From positions 1 through 7,742 of the forward strand of contig JAUYSE010000197.1 of assembly GCA_030696465.1 (NCBI GenBank): a stretch of 7,742 nt of DNA, read 5' to 3'. Source of the DNA: Legionellaceae bacterium. Its GTDB lineage: Bacteria > Pseudomonadota > Gammaproteobacteria > Legionellales > Legionellaceae. Made by a program: the position numbers and the translations under genes. Each line of letters opens with the position of its first letter. Within the stretch, counting starts at the first letter, position 1. The notes beneath the pieces are model-generated. The model made no database searches, had not been told where the DNA came from, and was given only the letters and a program-made list of their open reading frames with translations. This document shows positions 1 through 5,134 of this stretch, piece after piece.

Positions 1-472
1 AAGTATAGGTAACCTGTCCCGGCTCATTCATTCGGCCTTGCGTTTCTTGAAGATCTATTGCTAAAAACATACTTTGTAATGCAGGAAGAAAAGAAAAACC
101 ACTCAAACAGTGATCCAGATCACTTCGCCCCACAGGTAGCAGTTCTTTTTTGAGTGCGCCGTAAGTCTCACAGAGTTGCTTCCATGCCGTTCTTAATGCC
201 GTTGGATCCGCGGTTCGTGAATGCTGAAGCTTTAAAAATGCCTCCAATTGAGACTTAAAGTTCTTAAACTCTGGCATACATTCGGCATTTGGAGCTTTTA
301 CCCCCGTCTCATATCGTGTAAATAGCCCTGTACCTGACGTTGCAAACTCCTCCATATAGCGCCGTAAAGGCTGCACCATAAACTCGTCTGCTGTAAAACG
401 AGGAAAGGTCGTCATCTCTACCGATTCTACACCCAGTTCCTCTACTGAGGAATCTTCCACTTTTCTAGGCAT
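1..472 (-). CDS. Unrecognised protein, N-terminal 157 residues (runs off the window)
   Basis: An uninterrupted minus-strand frame runs from an ATG at 472 to the window edge, giving 157 codons with no stop, so the C-terminus is missing. The protein begins MPRKVEDSSVEELGVESVEM, an acidic leader, followed by a mixed, probably helical region with charged and aromatic residues (for example the stretch RRYMEEF near residue 40). I see no signal peptide, membrane segment or catalytic motif, and I do not recognise the family. The start is well supported: TTAAGGAG lies 8 nt before the ATG. A closer ATG-CAA-TAA triplet sits between the two but abuts the Shine-Dalgarno and overlaps the real start (TAATG), so it is unlikely to be translated. 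The gene faces away from thiD across a 541-bp gap and appears to be transcribed alone here. A secreted or host-directed role is possible given the nearby kinase, but nothing in the sequence shows it. Confidence 0.75.
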   Translation of the reverse strand, partial: MPRKVEDSSVEELGVESVEMTTFPRFTADEFMVQPLRRYMEEFATSGTGLFTRYETGVKAPNAECMPEFKNFKSQLEAFLKLQHSRTADPTALRTAWKQLCETYGALKKELLPVGRSDLDHCLSGFSFLPALQSMFLAIDLQETQGRMNEPGQVTYT

Positions 473-695
473 TATTGCATCTCCTTAATACTCTATATGA
501 TTAAATATAGACCATTTTATGGAGGGCGCACGTTATTTCTTAATCCAAAACCACCGCATTACTCGCGGTAGGAATATGTATTTCTAAAGGCCATTCAAAA
601 ACTGGTAATAATTATGCGAATGCCCTCATATGTTCAATTATCGTGTAGAGCAGCATAAAAACCTCTACAGTTCAAACAATATGAGCGAATTTTTT
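473..695. other. Divergent intergenic region, repeat-free part
   Basis: This is the left part of the 541-bp gap between the minus-strand gene starting at 472 and thiD. It should hold the promoter of the minus-strand gene, but I could not find a convincing -35/-10 pair. Two small inverted repeats are visible: TCTATAT-N6-ATATAGA at 492-511, just upstream of the ribosome binding site of the minus-strand gene, and ACCGC-N7-GCGGT at 553-569. The first could be an operator, given its position. The remainder shows no credible gene; the rest of the gap (696-951) is repeat-derived. Confidence 0.5.
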
Positions 696-803
696 GGCTC
701 GAAATATGCGAGATCTATCCGAGCCATGACCGTGAGGGAGCGGAGAAGTTTAAAGTTTCAAAATGATCCGTTTCCTCACGGTCGCGGCTCGGATAGATCG
801 TGC
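696..803 (+). repeat. Family-A palindromic repeat, copy 1
   Basis: A long imperfect palindrome: 708-744 pairs with 767-803 at 31 of 37 positions around a 22-nt loop, so a transcript would form a strong hairpin. The right arm carries the 18-nt core CGCGGCTCGGATAGATCG (783-800), found identically at 1912-1929 and 7357-7374. The left edge GGCTCGAA at 696 matches the inverse of the right edge of the copy ending at 1944, which suggests that a complete element has this outer segment. It lies in non-coding DNA. This looks like a non-autonomous repeat of the REP/MITE kind; the propagation mechanism is not visible. Confidence 0.8.
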
Positions 804-848
804 TCATTTTACGCATAAGAAACGTTTTTCCTGAAGCTTTAGCCCGCC

Positions 849-929
849 ATTCCCGCCCAACCGCAAGACTCTACCAACAAGACCTTTCCCTGATACCCCT
901 TGGTACCACTAACATCGTAAGGCGGGAAT
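849..929 (+). repeat. Family-M short inverted-repeat element, copy 1 (short form)
   Basis: It is bounded by ATTCCCGCC at 849-857 and its exact inverse GGCGGGAAT at 921-929. The sequence just inside each end resembles the element at 3021-3197: left ends share ATTCCCGCCCAACC followed by CAA and CAAG steps, and right ends share CCTTG-TACCACT then GGCGGGAATT. This copy lacks the long internal foldback arms of the other, so it is a shorter variant or deletion derivative. It lies just upstream of the proposed thiD promoter. There is no coding capacity, consistent with a MITE-like element moved in trans. Confidence 0.7.
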
Positions 930-951
930 TCTTGAGTTTTAGCTTCTCTTA

Positions 952-980
952 CTGAAACGCCAAACGCAGTATGGTACACT
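952..980 (+). promoter_or_regulatory. Candidate thiD promoter
   Basis: CTGAAA (952-957, 4 of 6 to TTGACA), a 17-nt spacer and TACACT (975-980, 4 of 6 to TATAAT). Transcription would start near 987, giving a leader of about 27 nt. That leader is too short for a TPP riboswitch, and I see no THI-box upstream. This is inference from consensus only. Confidence 0.35.
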
Positions 981-1013
981 GCAAAAATTTATTTTTACTA
1001 AAAGTCAAAACCC

Positions 1014-1838
1014 ATGAAGAACTCTCAATTAGCTTGTGTGGTGAGTATTGCAGGAACCGATCCCTCCGGTGGTGCGGGTATCCAAGCAGATATCAAAGCC
1101 ATTTCGGCAACCGGCGCTTATGCTGCCTCAGTAATTACTGCCTTAGTTGCGCAAAATACCCAAGGGGTTCAGGCTATTCAAGAAATCCCCGCTGATTTTG
1201 TGCGCCAGCAAATGCATTCTGTTTTTAGCGATTTAGACGTTCAAGCCGTTAAGATTGGAATGTTACATGATGCACGGATTATTGAAGTTATTGCCGATGA
1301 GATAGCGCAATTAAAACCAGCCCATGTGGTATTTGACCCAGTCATGGTAGCAAAAGACGGCTCGGTCTTGCTTGATTTAGATACCATTTCACTTTTGAAA
1401 CAAAGATTACTCAGTACCATCAGTCTTATTACCCCTAATTTATTTGAAGCAGAACACTTACTGGGTGCACGTATCGCAAGCTTATCTGATATGGAAGCGG
1501 CAGCAAAAAGGATTGGTGAACACTTTAAAATACACGTATTGATTAAAGGTGGTCATTTAGACGGCAAACAATCTTCCGATATCCTTTACAATTGTCATAC
1601 CCAAGAATCTCATTGGCTTCATGCAGAACGAGTTTCCACAAAAAACACTCATGGTACCGGTTGTAGCCTCTCAGCCGCTATTGCCTCTTATCTCGCTCAG
1701 GGCTTCTCATTATATGAGTCCATTAATAGCGCAAAACAATATCTAACCCAGGCTATTCAATCTGGTGCAACACAACACATCGGCCAGGGATGTGGCCCCA
1801 TTGATCATTTTTATTTTTTGAAAAATAGAGGTGCCTAA
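1014..1838 (+). CDS. thiD: Hydroxymethylpyrimidine/phosphomethylpyrimidine kinase
   Basis: This cytoplasmic ribokinase-fold enzyme phosphorylates HMP and then HMP-P to HMP-PP, the pyrimidine half of thiamine. At 274 residues it matches the usual ThiD length. Visible signatures are SIAGTDPSGGAGIQADIKA at 11-29 (substrate-side glycine motif), the ITALVAQNTQGV block that follows, DPVMVAKDG in the middle (phosphate/Mg region) and NTHGTGCSLS at 211-220, the anion-hole motif with Cys217 where ThiD has its catalytic-site cysteine. The ATG at 1014 is fixed by an in-frame stop at 999; the ribosome binding site is weak. No other thi genes are adjacent, so it is a stand-alone copy, and no riboswitch is visible. 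It converges on the dus gene, with a palindromic repeat between the two. The family assignment is very secure; the bifunctional kinase role is inferred from the family. Confidence 0.96.
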   Translation: MKNSQLACVVSIAGTDPSGGAGIQADIKAISATGAYAASVITALVAQNTQGVQAIQEIPADFVRQQMHSVFSDLDVQAVKIGMLHDARIIEVIADEIAQLKPAHVVFDPVMVAKDGSVLLDLDTISLLKQRLLSTISLITPNLFEAEHLLGARIASLSDMEAAAKRIGEHFKIHVLIKGGHLDGKQSSDILYNCHTQESHWLHAERVSTKNTHGTGCSLSAAIASYLAQGFSLYESINSAKQYLTQAIQSGATQHIGQGCGPIDHFYFLKNRGA

Positions 1839-1850
1839 ATCTTCTCTTCT

Positions 1851-1944
1851 TATCCGAACTGCGACTGCGAGGGAGAGAAGCATTGATTTAACTGCTCCGC
1901 TTACTCACGCGCGCGGCTCGGATAGATCGTGCGTACTTCGAGCC
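1851..1944 (+). repeat. Family-A palindromic repeat, copy 2
   Basis: It carries the 18-nt core CGCGGCTCGGATAGATCG (1912-1929) preceded by CTCCGCTTACTCACG, as in copy 1. The left arm starting TATCCGAACTGCG at 1851 pairs only partly with the right arm, so this copy is more decayed. The right edge TTCGAGCC (1937-1944) is the inverse of the left edge of copy 1. A small hairpin CTTCG-N5-CGAAG (1936-1950) sits at the end. The element fills the gap between the convergent thiD and dus genes and could limit read-through, but no U-tract terminator is evident. Confidence 0.75.
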
Positions 1945-1985
1945 GCGAAGGACAGCAATACTGTTTAAATTTTAAATGACCTACC

Positions 1986-2942
1986 CTATGTCCATTGCTT
2001 CAATAATATACTTTCAATATCTTGTAAATGGGTGAGTTTATAAAAATCTTGCAAAAAGGCAGGGGTTAATTGTTCTCGGAAATAATAACGCACTAACGAT
2101 TTACTTTGTAATACGGCTTGATACTCGTTTTCAAGCTGTGCTAATCCGTGTAAATGACGCATAAACAATGCAACACGCTCTGTTATTTCCAAAGTAATAT
2201 TGGAACCACTTAATAACGCTTGAAATAACCAAGGTTTTCCTGTGCTAGCACGTGAAATCATAAAGGCATCACAACCGGTTTGAGCATGTATATTTTCTAA
2301 AGTACTTCTGTCTGTAATATCTCCGTTTGCAATCACCGGGATATGAAGCGCTCGTTTAATCTTTGCGATTTTTGCGAGGTCGCAAGGTACATCATAATCA
2401 TCCATCCAACGCCGACCATGTACAATCAATGCATCCACCCCTGCATCAGCGATGCGTTTTGCAAGTTCAATATCATGGTCATTTCCTTGCAAGCGGACTT
2501 TGACCGTAAGGGGACATTTTATAGCAGCACGCACCGAGGCAATGATCGCGATCAAATTTTGCTCACTCTCCAGCAACGCACTTCCTGCGCCTTTTTTACG
2601 TATTTTAGTTTTAGGACAACCGCAATTAATATCCAGCAAATCAGCACCTAAATTTTCTAATTTCAACGCAGCCTCAGCCATGATACTGGGCTCAGAGCCT
2701 GAAATCTGATAGCAAAGATTTTTCTCACCCAATCCACGATACAAATAACGGCCGTTGGATGTATGTTTATGAATCACGTCATTAGCGGACAACATCTCAG
2801 ATACCGAATAGGCTGGAGGGGTAAAATGCGAAAACATTTGCCTAAAAGGGGCGCAGCTAAATCCTGCTAGAGGTCCTTGAATTAAACGATGACTTAATTC
2901 AAAGGAGCCTAAGCAGAAGCGACTATTAACAAGAGAATACAT
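1986..2942 (-). CDS. tRNA-dihydrouridine synthase, DusB-like
   Basis: This FMN-dependent TIM-barrel enzyme reduces uridines to dihydrouridine in tRNA. Counting from the ATG at 2942 (318 residues), it shows IQGPLAGFSCAPFR at 21-34 (FMN-binding N-terminal strand), ISGSEP at 80-85, DINCGCPKTKIRKKGAGSAL at 104-123 with catalytic Cys109, Lys148 in VKVR, HGR at 175-177, IANGDITD at 204-211 and MISRASTGKPWLF at 228-240 (phosphate grip). A helical C-terminal tRNA-binding domain follows. The motif wording is closest to DusB, but I cannot decide between DusB and a third paralogue, so no symbol is given. A TTG at 2954 would add four residues; the ATG is preferred because TATAAT at 2971-2976 places the transcript start just upstream, although AGG lies only 3-4 nt before it. 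It is the last gene on a minus-strand stretch and is separated from the kinase by a mobile repeat. Confidence 0.92.
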   Translation of the reverse strand: MYSLVNSRFCLGSFELSHRLIQGPLAGFSCAPFRQMFSHFTPPAYSVSEMLSANDVIHKHTSNGRYLYRGLGEKNLCYQISGSEPSIMAEAALKLENLGADLLDINCGCPKTKIRKKGAGSALLESEQNLIAIIASVRAAIKCPLTVKVRLQGNDHDIELAKRIADAGVDALIVHGRRWMDDYDVPCDLAKIAKIKRALHIPVIANGDITDRSTLENIHAQTGCDAFMISRASTGKPWLFQALLSGSNITLEITERVALFMRHLHGLAQLENEYQAVLQSKSLVRYYFREQLTPAFLQDFYKLTHLQDIESILLKQWT

Positions 2943-2970
2943 ATACCTAGCCAAAAATCCAATTGCTGTG

Positions 2971-2999
2971 ATTATAGAATGATCTCAGCATTAAATCAT
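2971..2999 (-). promoter_or_regulatory. Candidate dus promoter
   Basis: On the minus strand a perfect TATAAT (2971-2976) has a weak -35 ATGATT (2994-2999, 3 of 6) 17 nt upstream. Transcription would begin about 20 nt before the dus ATG. A perfect 12-bp palindrome GTATTATAATAC (3000-3011) lies immediately upstream and contains a second TATAAT. Confidence 0.4.
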
Positions 3000-3007
3000 G
3001 TATTATA

Positions 3008-3210
3008 ATACCCCAGCAGCCATTCCCGCCCAACCTCAAAACGCTGCCAAACAAGGCACTCCGATACAATCCTTTTCGCAAACCTTCACAGCGCAGGGAC
3101 GCGCTGTGAGAGCATCAGGATGATTTTATGCGTGTTTGTGGAAAGGATTGTATCGGAATGCCTTGTTACCACTGATATAATTAGGCGGGAATTCCTTATA
3201 CTCCAGCAGC
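3008..3210. repeat. 13-bp near-identical direct repeats flanking the family-M element
   Basis: ATACCCCAGCAGC (3008-3020) and ATACTCCAGCAGC (3198-3210) match at 12 of 13 positions. They sit directly against the two ends of the 3021-3197 element, as a target-site duplication would. The right copy lies inside the last codons of the kinase gene; the left copy is its non-coding twin. Twelve matches in 13 exactly at the element borders are unlikely by chance, although the alanine-codon repeats nearby lower the complexity slightly. Confidence 0.65.
3021..3197 (+). mobile_element. Family-M foldback (MITE-like) element, copy 2 (long form)
   Basis: It has nested inverted repeats. The outer ends are ATTCCCGCC (3022-3030) and GGCGGGAAT (3184-3192). 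Long arms at 3051-3077 and 3140-3166 match at 25 of 27 positions. A central perfect hairpin TCACAGCGC (3086-3094) pairs with GCGCTGTGA (3101-3109). The element is about 177 bp with no open frame of note, so any transposase would act in trans. Its ends are related to the short copy at 849-929. The flanking 13-bp direct repeats support recent insertion. The right end overlaps the kinase stop codon, so the element supplies the last two bases of that stop. Confidence 0.7.
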
Positions 3211-4479
3211 GGCGGCAGGAACTTCCCCAAACTCAATCATCTCAGACGAGCCTCTAGATAAAGGTTGTTCTTTTGACGAACGAAAATGTCCCATTCTACG
3301 CAAGGGAGAGTCTTGCGTAGAATAGGACTTATCCCCACTACCTCCTAAGCCACTATCAATACTTAAATGTCGCGCAGTATCTTTTCGTGGAAGACGACTA
3401 TGATAATCCTCCTCTGGCATAGGTATTGCTTCTTGTGTGACGGCATAAGAAGCTGCATGTACACTGATATCCACAAATACCTCTATAGCCTCCAATAAAG
3501 TCATTCTATAATCTGGGTTATCAATCGACATTTTTGTTAAAACTTCCTCTAGCCTGCCCTTTATTTCAGAGGATAACCCGGGTAAATCAGGCAATTTTCC
3601 GTGATAATTAATGGAATTTTCCCTTAGCATGTCACTAATACAATGCTCCCAATTATGTCCACGCTCGTTTGGATCTGCGCCTAAAATAAAAGAAATGACT
3701 TTTGCAATAGAAAACACATCCGAGGCAGGTGTTGCTTGTGCTTCATACACTTCAGGTGCAACAAAACCAGGAGCACCTACGGTAGGTATCGGCGTACGAT
3801 CTGGAGAATCCGCATAGACGGCCACGCCAAAATCAATAATAATTACCAGACTTAAATTGCTCATTACCATTATGTTACTTGGCTTGATATCTCGATGGAT
3901 AATGCCTGCCGCACTAACTTGTTCTTGAAGCGCTCTCAACAACGTGATACTTAAGGAAAGTCGCTGTTCTAAGCAAACTAATTTAAAATTAGGATCATGT
4001 AATATTTTTCTTAACGTCACGCCTGGAATTTTTCGCATTACTAAATACGCCTGACCAAGCTTATCATAACTCAACTTTTTAGCATGCAATGTCTTATTAT
4101 TACGATATAATTCTACTTCAACGTTTGATGTTATTTTCGAGAGTACTTTAATAACCCGCTGTTTTTTAAAAAATAGCAATGTTCCGCTAGAAAGTTTTAA
4201 GGTACCCTGAACATCATATACAGATCCACAAGAACCTGCCGCTAAATAATGATTTATATTAAATACTTCGTAACGCTCCCCTTCTTTTTCAGGTTTTCGA
4301 GCGCGCCATAATACCGAATATTTGAGTGAAAAAATCACCCCACTAGGTGATTCAAAAGACTCATCTTGACGCAACAAAGAACCATACTCCGGCCTCTGGC
4401 GTACATGGTTTAAAAAATCAATTAAAATTGTACCTTCTTCAGGTGATAAACATGTCGGATCTATAATGATAGCCGGCAT
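3196..4479 (-). CDS. Hanks-type Ser/Thr protein kinase with serine-rich tail
   Basis: A soluble eukaryotic-like protein kinase of 427 residues. Residues 1-72 are an unrecognised N-terminal region. The kinase domain runs from about 73 to 340: glycine loop LAAGSCGSVY (79-88, with Ala80 where the first loop glycine is usual), ATP-anchoring Lys111 in RVIKVL, a candidate helix-C glutamate at 121 or 123, HRDIKPSN (195-202) with catalytic Asp197, DFG (216-218), GAPGFVAPE (235-243), Asp254 in SDVFS and Arg325 in DYRMT. All catalytic residues are present, so it should be active. Residues 360-412 are Ser/Arg-rich, and the end is SSEMIEFGEVPAAAAGV. There is no signal peptide, membrane helix, PASTA or other sensor domain. 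GAGGGAG lies 8 nt before the ATG, and a good promoter precedes it. The architecture resembles Dot/Icm effector kinases of Legionella (LegK group), but effector status is inference. The 3' end has been altered by an inserted repeat. Confidence 0.9.
   Translation of the reverse strand: MPAIIIDPTCLSPEEGTILIDFLNHVRQRPEYGSLLRQDESFESPSGVIFSLKYSVLWRARKPEKEGERYEVFNINHYLAAGSCGSVYDVQGTLKLSSGTLLFFKKQRVIKVLSKITSNVEVELYRNNKTLHAKKLSYDKLGQAYLVMRKIPGVTLRKILHDPNFKLVCLEQRLSLSITLLRALQEQVSAAGIIHRDIKPSNIMVMSNLSLVIIIDFGVAVYADSPDRTPIPTVGAPGFVAPEVYEAQATPASDVFSIAKVISFILGADPNERGHNWEHCISDMLRENSINYHGKLPDLPGLSSEIKGRLEEVLTKMSIDNPDYRMTLLEAIEVFVDISVHAASYAVTQEAIPMPEEDYHSRLPRKDTARHLSIDSGLGGSGDKSYSTQDSPLRRMGHFRSSKEQPLSRGSSEMIEFGEVPAAAAGV
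3293..3323. repeat. Perfect 12-bp inverted repeat inside the kinase gene
   Basis: ATTCTACGCAAG (3293-3304) and its exact inverse CTTGCGTAGAAT (3312-3323) flank a 7-nt loop. It encodes part of the serine/arginine tail (around residues 386-396), about 100 nt before the stop codon, where the protein sequence is probably under weak constraint. No U-tract follows on either strand, so it is not a standard terminator. It could form an mRNA hairpin. Confidence 0.7.
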
Positions 4480-4514
4480 AAAACACGCTCCCTCGCGAAC
4501 TACGCCAATAAATT

Positions 4515-4543
4515 ATTAAGCATCACAAAGAAAGACAAGTCAA
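4515..4543 (-). promoter_or_regulatory. Kinase gene promoter
   Basis: On the minus strand TTGACT (4538-4543, 5 of 6 to consensus), a 17-nt spacer and CTTAAT (4515-4520, 4 of 6). The start would be near 4508, giving a leader of about 28 nt with the Shine-Dalgarno GAGGGAG at 4488-4494. This is the best sigma-70-like promoter in the window and suggests that the kinase is transcribed independently of the upstream frameshifted gene. Confidence 0.55.
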
Positions 4544-4695
4544 GGAATCCCTCTGTTATCAATAAAAAAACCAAAAACACTGATCAAACAGCAATGAAAG
4601 TGGCTATTCAATAGTCCCAAATATTATTCTTGTATCACCCCATTGATTCTCGTTAGGCACTCATCCCGGGTGACATACCTGGTTTTGCATGAATT

Positions 4696-5096
4696 TTATC
4701 TGACCGGAGATCCTATCGCTTGCGCCGCTTGATTAAGCATCAAGGTCGCTAAAAAATCAGGGGTTAGTTGCGCCGGATGTGTCGCAATCACCGGATAAAT
4801 ATCAGTCATTGATATTTTGGGAGTCTGTCCTTCTGTATAATTCATATCAAAAGAAGCAATTAAACGCCCCAGCAATCCTCGTTCTTTCAACTTGGTAAAG
4901 ACAGCTTCTATTAACTCATAGTTTTTTGAATTTTTTATAGTCGCTTTCAATTGAGGCTCTAATATAGATAAAACGGAATAGCTGGCGTCTCGTCAGAGAG
5001 TAATGTCTGATAGGGACTTATAATACCACTGGCACCCAAAGAAGTTTGTGAGGCACCTGAAAATGGGGACGTATTACCTGTAAATATATTTGGCAT
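4696..5096 (-). pseudogene. Small unrecognised gene split by a frameshift
   Basis: An ATG at 5096 opens a 45-codon frame (starting MPNIFTGNTSPFSGASQTSL) that stops at a TAG at 4959-4961. The frame one base back is open from just after a TGA near 4980 down to a TAA at 4696-4698 and encodes a convincing protein containing NYELIEAVFTKLKERGLLGR. Joined by restoring one base, the product would be 133 residues. Adding a T to the TTTT run just before the TAG gives a smooth junction, AIPF-LSILEPQLKATIKN. I see no slippery heptamer that would support programmed slippage. The alternative reading is a free-standing 84-codon gene starting at TTG 4950, but no ribosome binding site or ATG supports it. The ATG lies 38 nt after the dbpA stop, so co-transcription with dbpA is possible. 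Family unknown; predicted soluble. The cause could be a real mutation or a homopolymer sequencing error. Confidence 0.6.
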
Positions 5097-5134
5097 AATT
5101 AGCTTCTAAGCACTTATTCTAAATAAAAAACCTT

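Noticed and set aside
484..508. Legionella PmrA-like box (CTTAATACT) upstream of the first gene
   Set aside because: Only one half-site resembles the motif; it coincides with the Shine-Dalgarno complement and the second half-site is not at the required spacing.
630..818. 62-codon plus-strand reading frame
   Set aside because: Most of it is the family-A palindrome read as protein, with no ribosome binding site; the apparent Arg/Ser-rich peptide is a by-product of the repeat.
971..1195. 74-codon frame overlapping the thiD start
   Set aside because: It is out of frame with thiD, whose N-terminal motif in the other frame is unmistakable.
2343..2709. Two plus-strand frames opposite the dus gene
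   Set aside because: Both are antisense to the conserved catalytic and FMN-binding blocks of the dus gene and lack ribosome binding sites.
4940..4980. Programmed -1 ribosomal frameshift in the small split gene
   Set aside because: The overlap of the two frames contains no X-XXY-YYZ heptamer; GTTTTAT does not allow good re-pairing after slippage.
5100..5134. Possible terminator between dbpA and the frameshifted gene
   Set aside because: There is a T run on the minus strand just after the dbpA stop but no adequate stem before it.
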